A stretch of DNA of 50,486 bases from an uncultured Erysipelotrichaceae bacterium (lineage in GTDB: Bacteria > Bacillota_I > Bacilli_A > Erysipelotrichales > Erysipelotrichaceae): positions 1 through 50,486 of the forward strand of contig CANOSP010000014.1 of assembly GCA_947569705.1 (NCBI GenBank). The letters are read 5' to 3'. Under the pieces are notes generated by a model. The model saw only the letters and a program-made list of their open reading frames with translations, did no database searches and was not told where the DNA came from. Made by a program: the position numbers and the translations under genes. Positions 41,949-47,948 of the stretch are shown here, piece after piece. The first letter of the stretch is position 1. Every line of letters starts with the position of its first letter.

Positions 41949-42088
41949 TTGCCAAGCTGTTCCTCTCTCCAATTATCTGTTCGATCAGCTTCTATATCTC
42001 TTTGCTCGTTTTCTGAGATATAGTCTGCCTCTCCGTCATGATTGGGACTTCCCCTTGGTGCCTTAGGTTTATATCTGAAAGGAATCAT
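41945..42088 (-). CDS. Short hypothetical protein
   Basis: 47 residues (MIPFRYKPKAPRGSPNHDGE...), Pro-rich start and acidic end. Good GGAG site; overlaps both neighbours by 4 nt (ATGA at its stop, and the 3D gene stop at its start), which argues for real translation. No family recognised. Confidence 0.6.
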   Translation of the reverse strand: MIPFRYKPKAPRGSPNHDGEADYISENEQRDIEADRTDNWREEQLGK

Positions 42089-42597
42089 TTTCTTTTCTCC
42101 TTCACTTTAACTTCCGCATACCTTACGCCGATTACCTCTGATTCAGCTTCTGTACCGACAAACATATCAATGATGTTGCCTTTGATTGTACCGCCTGTGT
42201 CCTCAGCTATGTACTCTTTGCCGTCTATCAGCACTGTACTTCCTAGCGGAATCACTTCCGGATCAACTGCTATTGTCCTGCCGATTTCCGGAACGGTGCC
42301 GGTATATGTAAGTCCTGTACAGCCTTCGCAATCGGCTCCGTATGCGGTGATTTTGAACACCCCTAGAGATGTTCATTTGACTTCTTTAAGCTCCTTTACC
42401 TGAGTGTTTAACTGTTCGATTTCAAGATTCTTATCGACGATAACTTGTTCCATTTGTTCAACGATTTTCTGTTCAGCTATGTAATTGTCGTTCAGTTTGT
42501 TCCACTCTGATGTATGGTGGTCGCTCCCCCATTTCATCCATAGGCAGCATATAACAAACGTTAAGATGCAACACGCTTTCCACTGGTTTCTATTCAT
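42085..42597 (-). pseudogene. 3D-domain (RlpA-like) protein split by an in-frame TGA
   Basis: The first part (from 42597) has a membrane segment (WKACCILTFVICCLWMKWG) and a coiled coil (EQVIVDKNLEIEQLNTQVKE), ending KEVK then TGA (42375-42373). The same frame continues TSLGVFKITAYGADCEGCTG and the full 3D domain: TIAVDPEVIPLGSTVLIDGK, then AEDTGGTIKGNIIDMFV. Normal 3D proteins of phages have membrane anchor, coiled coil and 3D domain in one chain, so this looks like one gene with a nonsense codon. The GTG at 42360 has no spaced ribosome site. It would be a cell-wall glycan-cleaving or entry-related enzyme. Confidence 0.75.
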
Positions 42598-42788
42598 TTT
42601 ATTTTCTCCTCCTTACCTGTAAATCCTTCGCATAAGCCACTGGGCTTCACGTTTTTTAAACGCTTGAAGCCGCAATGCCCCGCGAAACATGGTCTATAAT
42701 GACCGCATGTGTATATGTAATGCTGCATATAATACACGCAGTTTGCACATGATTCTTTTTCGACCATGCCCTGAATAAAGTTGTACAT
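42594..42788 (-). CDS. Small Cys-rich early protein
   Basis: 64 residues; ATG after AGGAGGTTTTTTAT. Seven cysteines: ESCANCVYYMQHYIYTCGHY, then CFAGHCGFKR and GLCEGF, probably zinc-binding. It is the first gene of the early operon, and its ribosome site lies inside a terminator-like hairpin (42789-42838). Function unknown. Confidence 0.65.
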   Translation of the reverse strand: MYNFIQGMVEKESCANCVYYMQHYIYTCGHYRPCFAGHCGFKRLKNVKPSGLCEGFTGKEEKIK

Positions 42789-42838
42789 ATAAAAAACCTC
42801 CTGTTTCTATTTCATTGCGAAAGAACTCAAAGAGGTTG
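42789..42838 (-). promoter_or_regulatory. Leader hairpin containing the ribosome site, duplicated at 43210-43257
   Basis: Minus strand: AACCTC (42837-42832) can pair with GAGGTT (42801-42796), followed by TTTTAT. The 3' arm is the AGGAGG ribosome site of the 42788 gene. So pairing would both hide that site and form a terminator. The same ~50 nt, with seven differences, recur downstream of the second regulator gene. Confidence 0.6.
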
Positions 42839-42864
42839 TTTTAACTACACTAAGATGTTATAAT
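42836..42864 (+). promoter_or_regulatory. Promoter of candidate small RNA 1
   Basis: TTGTTT (42836-42841), 17 nt, TATAAT (42859-42864) on the plus strand, against the direction of the early operon. Confidence 0.6.
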
Positions 42865-42870
42865 TTCCGT

Positions 42871-42950
42871 GTAATCCTTAACCTCGTTGAGGGTTGCTGT
42901 TTATGGCAAGTGCCTTTCTGTCCGTCAAAACTGAAGCACTTGCCTTTTCT
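42871..42950 (+). ncRNA. Candidate small antisense RNA 1 (module 1)
   Basis: Predicted transcript of ~80 nt from the promoter at 42836-42864. It ends in a strong hairpin, GGCAAGTGC (42905-42913) with GCACTTGCC (42936-42944), followed by TTTTCTTATTT. The loop starts with CTTTCTGTCCGT, which is complementary to the first 12 nt of the predicted mRNA of the RHH gene at 42950-43117 and equals its operator half-site at 43132-43143. It has no ribosome site or convincing frame. The RNA itself is a prediction. Confidence 0.6.
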
Positions 42951-43117
42951 TATTTGAGTTTCTCTAAAGCCATTCTTATAATACTGGCTCTATCCAATTT
43001 GTACCTTTTAGTTAAAGTGTCTAATTCTTTTAATTCTTTATCACTAAAACGTACCTCAACTCGTTTATTTCTTGGATTTTCGACTTTAGGTCTGCCCATT
43101 TTTTTTGTTTCGGACAT
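42950..43117 (-). CDS. Ribbon-helix-helix (CopG-like) regulator 1
   Basis: 55 residues; ATG after AAAGGAGG. A GRP-type basic arm (KKMGRPKVENPRNKR) precedes the RHH: VEVRFSDKELKELDTLTKRY, then KLDRASIIRMALEKL. RHH dimers bind short inverted repeats. Its promoter contains such a repeat (43132-43175), so autorepression is likely. Its 3' end converges with candidate small RNA 1. Paralogue of regulator 2 at 43376. Confidence 0.82.
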   Translation of the reverse strand: MSETKKMGRPKVENPRNKRVEVRFSDKELKELDTLTKRYKLDRASIIRMALEKLK

Positions 43118-43131
43118 ATTCCTCCTTTCTA

Positions 43132-43179
43132 CTTTCTGTCCGTATCATAAGTATACTATTAAGCCGTACGGAAAGTCAA
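43132..43179 (-). promoter_or_regulatory. Promoter/operator of RHH regulator 1
   Basis: Minus strand TTGACT (43179-43174), 18 nt, TATACT (43155-43150). Half-sites CTTTCTGTCCGT (43132-43143) and, inverted, CCGTACGGAAAG (43164-43175) flank the -10 and overlap the -35. The predicted mRNA starts at about 43143, inside the first half-site. Confidence 0.75.
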
Positions 43180-43207
43180 GGTATTTTTTGGAAATTAACA
43201 TCTTAGG

Positions 43208-43259
43208 TTATAAAAAACCTCCTGTTTCTATTTCGTTGCGAAATCTACAAGAGGTTGTG
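43208..43259 (-). terminator. Second copy of the leader hairpin, here without a gene
   Basis: Minus strand AACCTCTTG...AGGAGGTTTTTTATAA repeats the leader at 42789-42838, with an inner TTTCG-CAA-CGAAA stem. No start codon follows at the right distance, so it probably acts as terminator of the RHH 2 transcript. Confidence 0.6.
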
Positions 43260-43265
43260 CCTATA

Positions 43266-43294
43266 TTGAAAATATATTGTATTTCTGATACAAT
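43266..43294 (+). promoter_or_regulatory. Promoter of candidate small RNA 2
   Basis: TTGAAA (43266-43271), 17 nt, TACAAT (43289-43294). Confidence 0.7.
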
Positions 43295-43300
43295 ACTGGT

Positions 43301-43380
43301 GCAATCTCTTGTAGGTTGTGTGTTGGGTAACCGTCTTACGTTCGACCAAAAACTTACACGGTTGCCCACTTTCTTTTATT
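43301..43380 (+). ncRNA. Candidate small antisense RNA 2 (module 2)
   Basis: Predicted ~80-nt transcript ending in GGGTAACCGT (43325-43334) paired with ACGGTTGCCC (43358-43367), then ACTTTCTTTTATTT. The loop starts CTTACGTTCGAC. Eleven of those bases complement the predicted 5' end of the RHH 2 mRNA and equal its operator half-site (43574-43584). The organisation is the same as in module 1 with a different sequence. Confidence 0.6.
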
Positions 43381-43558
43381 TAATAAATTCTATGATGGCT
43401 TTTCTTATTGCATCTGATTTAGATAAGCCTTTTTTTTGACAATATTCATTTAATTTATCCAAAATATCATCATCTAGCCTTATCCCAATGCGTGTATCCT
43501 TTTTTTTCATTCCTGTTAAAGGTCTACCCATCTTTTTTTTATCGTCGTTAGTAGCCAT
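43376..43558 (-). CDS. Ribbon-helix-helix (CopG-like) regulator 2
   Basis: 60 residues; ATG after GGAGGAAAG. MATNDDKKKMGRPLTGMKKK is followed by the RHH core: TRIGIRLDDDILDKLNEYCQ, then KKGLSKSDAIRKAIIEFIK. Paralogue of regulator 1, sharing the KKMGRP arm. Its operator sequence differs from that of regulator 1, so the two should be specific for their own sites. Confidence 0.85.
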   Translation of the reverse strand: MATNDDKKKMGRPLTGMKKKDTRIGIRLDDDILDKLNEYCQKKGLSKSDAIRKAIIEFIK

Positions 43559-43573
43559 CTTTCCTCCTTCCTA

Positions 43574-43619
43574 TTACGTTCGACATAAGTATTGTACACT
43601 TTTGTTCGACGTAAGTCAA
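43574..43619 (-). promoter_or_regulatory. Promoter/operator of RHH regulator 2
   Basis: Minus strand TTGACT (43619-43614), 17 nt, TACAAT (43596-43591). Half-sites TTACGTTCGAC (43574-43584) and inverted GTTCGACGTAAG (43604-43615). The mRNA should start at about 43584. Confidence 0.75.
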
Positions 43620-43672
43620 GAGGTTTTTATATGTTTTCAAAGCAAATCACAACAATCATACATTTTTATATA

Positions 43673-43708
43673 ATACGTATTGACAAGATACGTATTATAT
43701 GTTATTAT
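43673..43708 (+). promoter_or_regulatory. hicAB promoter with paired ATACGTAT operator sites
   Basis: TTGACA (43680-43685), 17 nt, TATTAT (43703-43708). The palindrome ATACGTAT occurs at 43673-43680 and 43688-43695, on either side of the -35, fitting binding by HicB. Confidence 0.75.
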
Positions 43709-43730
43709 TATTGTGCAAGGAGGTAGTCAT

Positions 43731-43919
43731 ATGCCAATGGCGTCTAAGGATATGGAAAAACTTATCCTTGCTCATGGTTGGGTGTTGAAGAATCAAGTAG
43801 GTTCTCACAGACATTACATACACCCTACCAAACGCGGAAAGGTTACCATTCCTTTTCATTCAAAAGACTTGAATCGGAAAACGGAACTTTCCATCTTGAA
43901 GCAGGCGGGGCTTAAATAA
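43731..43919 (+). CDS. hicA: HicA-type mRNA interferase toxin
   Basis: 62 residues from the ATG at 43731 (AGGAGG upstream). The dsRBD-like fold is visible: MEKLILAHGWVLKNQVGSHR with catalytic His in SHRHYIHPTKRGKVTIPFH, then DLNRKTELSILKQAGL. It cleaves mRNA when free of HicB, whose gene follows 38 nt later. Confidence 0.95.
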   Translation: MPMASKDMEKLILAHGWVLKNQVGSHRHYIHPTKRGKVTIPFHSKDLNRKTELSILKQAGLK

Positions 43920-43957
43920 GCCCTGCTAACGCTTCTCTTAAATAAGGAGGTATATAT

Positions 43958-44380
43958 ATGCTGTCTGCTTATCCCGCTATTTTCTACAAGGAAGAAAACG
44001 GATATTCTGTTGTCTTTCCTGACCTTAACTATTTAGCCACTGACGGAGAAACCTTAGAGCAAGCTCTTGCCATGTCTGTTGATTGTTTAGCTGGTTATTT
44101 ATATTCAGCTAAACTGGACAAAGAAGAAGTTCCTACACCCTCTGACCTTAAAGCTATTGACCCTTTAAAAGTAGCCAGTGAGCTTGATACAGAGGCGGGG
44201 GAGTACTTCGTCAATATCGTTACAGTTGATGTCGATGAATATGCAAAGGTACACTTCAACAAGTCAATCAAGAAAACATTAAGCATTCCTGAATGGCTCA
44301 ATCGTGAGGCTTTAGACAAAGGCATTAACTTCTCACAAGTATTGCAAGAGGCTTTAGTTGCTAAACTTCGTTCCCTTTAA
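43958..44380 (+). CDS. hicB: HicB-type antitoxin
   Basis: 140 residues. The N-terminal half is the degenerate RNase H-like HicB domain (YPAIFYKEENGYSVVFPDLN, YLATDGETLEQALAMSVDCL). The C-terminal part is an RHH (KKTLSIPEWLNREALDKGIN, FSQVLQEALVAKL) that should bind the ATACGTAT sites. It neutralises HicA. Confidence 0.95.
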   Translation: MLSAYPAIFYKEENGYSVVFPDLNYLATDGETLEQALAMSVDCLAGYLYSAKLDKEEVPTPSDLKAIDPLKVASELDTEAGEYFVNIVTVDVDEYAKVHFNKSIKKTLSIPEWLNREALDKGINFSQVLQEALVAKLRSL

Positions 44381-44392
44381 TATTTGCTTTGT

Positions 44393-44418
44393 GACACTCG
44401 CTATGAGTGTCTTTTTTT
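44393..44418 (+). terminator. hicAB terminator
   Basis: GACACTC-GCTAT-GAGTGTC followed by seven T. Two more inverted repeats (GCTCACATC/GATGTGAGC near 44460-44488 and GGATGTCA/TGACATCC near 44499-44530) follow, the latter spanning the stop of the convergent gene. Confidence 0.85.
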
Positions 44419-44510
44419 CGCACAACCTCATTCAGTTTTCAAAGAACCTTGATTTTAACGCTCACATCGTTTATAATTGATGTGAGCTATTAGTTAATGG
44501 ATGTCACTTC

Positions 44511-44864
44511 TTAGTCAGGGTTGACATCCTTTTCTTTTGCCTTATACTCATTGATAATTTTACCGATAAACTCAGAACGGCTCATATTTTCGTTCAGCCT
44601 TAGCACATCCAGTTGCGCTAATGTCTGAGCATCTAATACCAATCCCCTGTACACATCTTCACCGATCCATTCCTCGATCCATACGTAGGGGATGATTTTT
44701 TTAGTTTTGCAGGGTAACGGAATGTTAGGACGTTTCTTCTCCCATGCAGCTAACAAATCATCTCGCCAACCATATGCTGTCTCTCTTCCGATTTTATTAA
44801 CAGGATTAACTTCGTTCCACAGTTGTACAATTTCCTCTGCGTTTACGAATCTTGCAATAGGCAT
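44511..44864 (-). CDS. Putative phage DNA-binding regulator or excisionase-like protein
   Basis: 117 residues. The N-terminus (ARFVNAEEIVQLWNEVNPVN) resembles MerR/AlpA-type winged helix proteins, with TAYGWRDDLLAAWEKKRPNI next. The C-terminus LAQLDVLRLNENMSRSEFIG looks like an RHH. The combination suggests a regulator, with excisionase as an alternative, since no other excisionase candidate is seen. It is divergent from the DUF4145 gene across an operator-like inverted repeat. Confidence 0.5.
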   Translation of the reverse strand: MPIARFVNAEEIVQLWNEVNPVNKIGRETAYGWRDDLLAAWEKKRPNIPLPCKTKKIIPYVWIEEWIGEDVYRGLVLDAQTLAQLDVLRLNENMSRSEFIGKIINEYKAKEKDVNPD

Positions 44865-44884
44865 GTTATCATCTCCTTTCTGTT

Positions 44885-44929
44885 TTGACCTCTCTTTCCA
44901 TATATGGTATTATTACCTTATATGGAAAG
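44885..44929 (+). promoter_or_regulatory. Promoter of the DUF4145 gene with 11-bp inverted repeat
   Basis: TTGACC (44885-44890), 17 nt, TATTAT (44908-44913). CTTTCCATATA (44894-44904) and TATATGGAAAG (44919-44929) are perfect complements around the -10. The promoter sequence is shared with 45799-45827, but the inverted repeat is not. Confidence 0.7.
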
Positions 44930-44941
44930 GGGGTGAATAAA

Positions 44942-45643
44942 GTGCAAAAGACAATGGAAGCAATTAATATTGATAACTTTAAAGATACCATTAATGTTCG
45001 ATTTGAGCAGATAAGATTATGTCCGCGTTGCAACGTCTCAACTAACAACGATGAAAAAGTTGCATTATACATTCCTACTGTTCACCCTCTTGTTAAAGTC
45101 TACTTAGTTTGTTTCTGCACACATTGCGAATCTCTATACTTCGGTGAATACTATTGTCAAAATACTACTGGAGACAATATCTTTGCAAATGCCCCTGTAT
45201 GCACTTATCCAAGTCCGCATGAACTAAAAGATTTCTCCGAGAACATTCAAACCCTATCACCAAAGTTTGTAGAAATTTACAATCAATCATTAGAGAGCGA
45301 AAATATAGGGCTGTCCGAAATATCAGGCATGGGTTACCGTAAAGCGCTTGAATTTCTAATCAAAGATTACGCTATATCCTTAAAAAATAATGAGAGTGAT
45401 AAAATATCAAAAATGCTGTTATCACAAGTAATTGATGAATTTATTGATAATAAAAGGATTAAAACACTTGCTAAAGCTTCAGCATGGATTGGTAACGACG
45501 AAACTCATTATCAAAGAAAACACGAGAATTATGATGTCAATCACTTAAAGTCGTTCATTCAGGCTACCGTGTCAACTATCGATTCAGATTTAGAAGTTAT
45601 TAAAGCTGAAAAACTTTTAAACAACCAACAGAAGAACAATTAA
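44942..45643 (+). CDS. DUF4145 domain protein
   Basis: 233 residues from the GTG at 44942 (GGGGG 8 nt upstream). A two-knuckle zinc ribbon (RLCPRCNVSTNN, FCTHCESLYFGEY) precedes the DUF4145 helical domain (SPKFVEIYNQSLESENIGLS, EISGMGYRKALEFLIKDYAI, KTLAKASAWIGNDETHYQRK). The family is HEPN-related and often occurs in defence and restriction contexts; most members have no known activity. Its promoter is a near copy of that of the TIR/NDT-like gene 1 kb downstream, suggesting joint expression in the lysogen. Confidence 0.8.
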   Translation: MQKTMEAINIDNFKDTINVRFEQIRLCPRCNVSTNNDEKVALYIPTVHPLVKVYLVCFCTHCESLYFGEYYCQNTTGDNIFANAPVCTYPSPHELKDFSENIQTLSPKFVEIYNQSLESENIGLSEISGMGYRKALEFLIKDYAISLKNNESDKISKMLLSQVIDEFIDNKRIKTLAKASAWIGNDETHYQRKHENYDVNHLKSFIQATVSTIDSDLEVIKAEKLLNNQQKNN

Positions 45644-45774
45644 TTTTGTTCTTTTTCAATTTCTTCAAGACACTTTAAGAGAGTAATGCGAGATTCAATT
45701 ACTCTAGCCAATGCTTCCAGCACTTCAATACTTTCTTCATTTTTAATAGCCGCCAACACATCTCTGCTATTCAT
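45640..45774 (-). CDS. Small helical hypothetical protein
   Basis: 44 residues; ATG at 45774 with GGAGGTGATG upstream. MNSRDVLAAIKNEESIEVLE and a coiled, acidic end (ITLLKCLEEIEKEQN). Tail-to-tail overlap with the DUF4145 stop (3 nt). Function unknown. Confidence 0.5.
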   Translation of the reverse strand: MNSRDVLAAIKNEESIEVLEALARVIESRITLLKCLEEIEKEQN

Positions 45775-45798
45775 ACCCACATCACCTCCTCTTTTACC

Positions 45799-45827
45799 TT
45801 GACCTCTCCTTTTGGTAATGGTATTAT
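45799..45827 (+). promoter_or_regulatory. Promoter of the TIR/NDT-like gene
   Basis: TTGACC, 17 nt, TATTAT. Shares TTGACCTCTC and GGTATTATTA with the DUF4145 promoter. Confidence 0.7.
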
Positions 45828-45853
45828 TAACTCATAGAAGGGAGGTGCTATAA

Positions 45854-46537
45854 ATGGATAAAAAATGTTTTGTTATATGCCCTATTGGTGATAATGATTC
45901 TGATGTACGCAAGCGCTCTAATCAATTATTAGAGCACATCATTGAACCTGTTTGCAATGAATGCGGCTTCTCAGTTGATAGAGTAGATTTAATGAACAAT
46001 AATGGTTCTATTACAAACCAAATATTAGAATGTTTGCGAGTGTATGAACTTGTTATTGCAGACCTTTCTGATCACAATCCAAACGTATTTTACGAATTGG
46101 GATACCGTTCTTCACTGAATCTACCAATAATTCAATTAAAATCTACTGGTTCAAACATACCCTTTGACATAGCGAGCATTAAAACATTAGACTATGATTT
46201 ATCTGACCTTGATAAAGTAAAAAGACTTAAAAACGAACTGATTTCAATTATTAATAACATTGATTTCATAAACTCTGTTACCCCGAGCATCACTGTAAGC
46301 AATTCACAAATATTATCTGAAATTTATAAATTACAAGACCAAATTCAAATGATTAATGATCAAAAAAGCACATATGATTCAGAACTAATGAATATAATGC
46401 TTGATAAAGTTTCTGATAAAAAAACAGATGATCAAGTAATAATAGAGACTATGATACCTTTGTTAGTAAAAGAACCTGAGAAATTCATGGATTTAATAAA
46501 AGTTATTAATCAATCAAAATCTTTAATCAACGGTTAA
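45854..46537 (+). CDS. TIR/nucleoside deoxyribosyltransferase-like protein, candidate defence effector
   Basis: 227 residues; ATG after GGGAGGTG. The first ~135 residues have the Rossmann-like NDT/TIR pattern: CFVICPIGDNDSDVRKRSNQ, then ITNQILECLRVYELVIADLS and DHNPNVFYELGYRSS with the conserved NPNVFYELG, followed by PIIQL. The C-terminal ~90 residues are helical (LQDQIQMINDQKSTYD). This superfamily includes NAD- and nucleotide-cleaving immune effectors. No partner sensor is fused. Location in the immunity region and the promoter shared with the DUF4145 gene suggest superinfection defence; that is inference. Confidence 0.72.
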   Translation: MDKKCFVICPIGDNDSDVRKRSNQLLEHIIEPVCNECGFSVDRVDLMNNNGSITNQILECLRVYELVIADLSDHNPNVFYELGYRSSLNLPIIQLKSTGSNIPFDIASIKTLDYDLSDLDKVKRLKNELISIINNIDFINSVTPSITVSNSQILSEIYKLQDQIQMINDQKSTYDSELMNIMLDKVSDKKTDDQVIIETMIPLLVKEPEKFMDLIKVINQSKSLING

Positions 46538-46696
46538 CTCTCTCAAAATTTCCTTGAACATATGCTCGAGGAAATTTTTTAATTTAGGAACATCCCCATC
46601 TTTTAAATCTTCACAGTGAACAGTAACTTTAACCTTTTGCCCTGATTGTTCAAACGCCATAGACTTTGATAAACATTTTGAGAAATGTTCTTCCAT
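46523..46696 (-). CDS. Small hypothetical protein
   Basis: 57 residues; ATG after AAAGGAGG. MEEHFSKCLSKSMAFEQSGQ and KVKVTVHCEDLKDGDVPKLK, helical end. Overlaps the 3' end of the TIR/NDT-like gene on the other strand by 15 nt. Function unknown. Confidence 0.6.
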   Translation of the reverse strand: MEEHFSKCLSKSMAFEQSGQKVKVTVHCEDLKDGDVPKLKNFLEHMFKEILRELTVD

Positions 46697-46710
46697 AAAC
46701 AGCCTCCTTT

Positions 46711-46893
46711 CTACGTTGTATTTGGTAAACGATTTTTGGTTTGAGTATGATGTAAGAAGTTATCAATAAGCATCTGCTCAATGCGACCTTTTTCTCGCTC
46801 AGAAAACTCATATCCTTTATCTTTTAAAAAGGTTAAGATTTCCGCTATTTCCATTTGCTGCTCACGCGCTTCATTCACACTTTTTTCGTCCAT
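46711..46893 (-). CDS. Small helical protein divergent from the CI-like repressor
   Basis: 60 residues from the ATG at 46893 (AAGGAGGTG 8 nt upstream). Helical and charged (MDEKSVNEAREQQMEIAEIL, KGYEFSEREKGRIEQMLI). It has a promoter under the palindromic operator shared with the repressor gene, so it occupies a Cro-like position, but no DNA-binding motif is recognised. Confidence 0.6.
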   Translation of the reverse strand: MDEKSVNEAREQQMEIAEILTFLKDKGYEFSEREKGRIEQMLIDNFLHHTQTKNRLPNTT

Positions 46894-46923
46894 GCCTTTC
46901 ACCTCCTTGTACCTTTCGTATAC

Positions 46924-46991
46924 ATTATAGTACTCATTGAGTATGTTGTCAGCATTTTTTTGTTTACAATGTGTATTTTTTTTGTTATCAT
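46924..46991. promoter_or_regulatory. Divergent promoters and palindromic operator at the repressor gene
   Basis: Plus strand: TTTACA (46963-46968), 17 nt, TATCAT (46986-46991) for the CI-like gene. Minus strand: CTGACA (46952-46947), 17 nt, TATAAT (46929-46924). The minus promoter spacer holds the palindrome TACTCA-T-TGAGTA (46931-46943), a likely repressor site. Confidence 0.7.
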
Positions 46992-47013
46992 GTATATAAA
47001 GGAGGTAATTGGT

Positions 47014-47379
47014 GTGAATTTAAGAATTAAAGAATTAAGAAACGCAGTAGGTTTAACACAAACTGAATTCGCCGAAAAATTAGGTTTATCACGAAATGCG
47101 ATTGCCAGTTATGAAGGCGGTATTAGAACCCCAAATGATGCAATTATTAAATTAATGTGTCGTACATTCAATGTTGATTATTTTTGGTTGACTGAAGGAA
47201 AAAATGAAATGTTTTCGCGCGTTCCGGATACCATTGCTGAAAAATTAGCTAAAGATTATAATCTCGATAATTTTGGTTTAGAAATATTAAAAGCATATTC
47301 TATCATGAAACCCGATCAAAAAAAGGCATTGAAAGATTTTCTTGTTGCTATAGCTGATAAAGTAAAAAACGAAGGATAA
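47014..47379 (+). CDS. CI-like XRE-family phage repressor (short form)
   Basis: 121 residues from the GTG at 47014 (GGAGG 8 nt upstream). HTH_3 domain at 1-65: NLRIKELRNAVGLTQTEFAE, KLGLSRNAIASYEGGIRTPN. The C-terminal part (FGLEILKAYSIMKPDQKKAL) is a short oligomerisation helix pair without the LexA-like self-cleavage domain. So induction probably needs an antirepressor or protease rather than RecA-driven autocleavage. Likely keeps lysogeny through 46931-46943. Confidence 0.85.
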   Translation: MNLRIKELRNAVGLTQTEFAEKLGLSRNAIASYEGGIRTPNDAIIKLMCRTFNVDYFWLTEGKNEMFSRVPDTIAEKLAKDYNLDNFGLEILKAYSIMKPDQKKALKDFLVAIADKVKNEG

Positions 47380-47395
47380 TGTCCCTTCGTTTTTA
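47369..47395 (+). terminator. Terminator of the CI-like gene
   Basis: ACGAAGG pairs with CCTTCGT, followed by TTTTAT; it overlaps the gene's last codons. Confidence 0.75.
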
Positions 47396-47794
47396 TATGC
47401 TGATATATAAGCGATGAATAAAATCATAAACAACTATTAAAGTATCAACATCTAATCTATCAAGCATTTGATAAATCATTAGCATTATTTCTTCTTTCAT
47501 GTTAATGCTGCCCACCCTTTCTTGATTAAGATTATAACTCATATTAGATGTACAGTGAATATATTTTGCTTTGATTTCCGTAAATACGGAAATTATTTCA
47601 TTTCCATCAACAATAATGTCCACGGTGTCAACATTTAGTCCTTTAGCAATTTTTTCAAGTTGAATTAATCGAGGTGATATTTTACCGTTTTCAATATCAT
47701 TAATCGTTGTCTTGCATATCCCCGATAATTTAGATAGCTTTGATAGTGTAATACCCCTTTCAGTGCGAAGTTCCCATAATCTTGTTTTTATCAT
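47393..47794 (-). CDS. XRE-family regulator
   Basis: 133 residues from the ATG at 47794 (AAGGAG upstream). HTH at ~5-58: LWELRTERGITLSKLSKLSG, ICKTTINDIENGKISPRLIQ. The C-terminal ~60 residues include a helix with IMLMIYQMLDRLDVDTLIVV, common in small XRE proteins of unknown ligand. It converges with the CI-like gene at a shared terminator region. Could tune lysogeny or integrase expression. Confidence 0.82.
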   Translation of the reverse strand: MIKTRLWELRTERGITLSKLSKLSGICKTTINDIENGKISPRLIQLEKIAKGLNVDTVDIIVDGNEIISVFTEIKAKYIHCTSNMSYNLNQERVGSINMKEEIMLMIYQMLDRLDVDTLIVVYDFIHRLYISI

Positions 47795-47887
47795 CCTTTT
47801 TCTCCTTATAATATGGTTTCGCCCCACCCTTTTATTAAAGCAAATTAAAGTTTACGCGGAATTTATTAAAAAATCTACTGGTAAATA

Positions 47888-47916
47888 TTGGAATTTATTA
47901 CTTTTTGTGGTATAGT
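47888..47916 (+). promoter_or_regulatory. Promoter of the membrane/lipoprotein genes
   Basis: TTGGAA (47888-47893), 17 nt, TATAGT (47911-47916), 33 nt before the start codon at 47949. Confidence 0.65.
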
Positions 47917-47948
47917 ATGGATTGTTAATATAGGAGGAGAAAAAGATT

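Noticed and set aside
42085-42597. Reassigned genetic code (TGA read as Trp)
   Set aside because: Many neighbouring genes end in TGA in tight ATGA overlaps, so TGA is a normal stop here.
42894-43439. 181-codon plus-strand frame across the regulator modules
   Set aside because: It runs antisense through an RHH gene, two operators and a terminator; no ribosome site; composition is that of a shadow frame.
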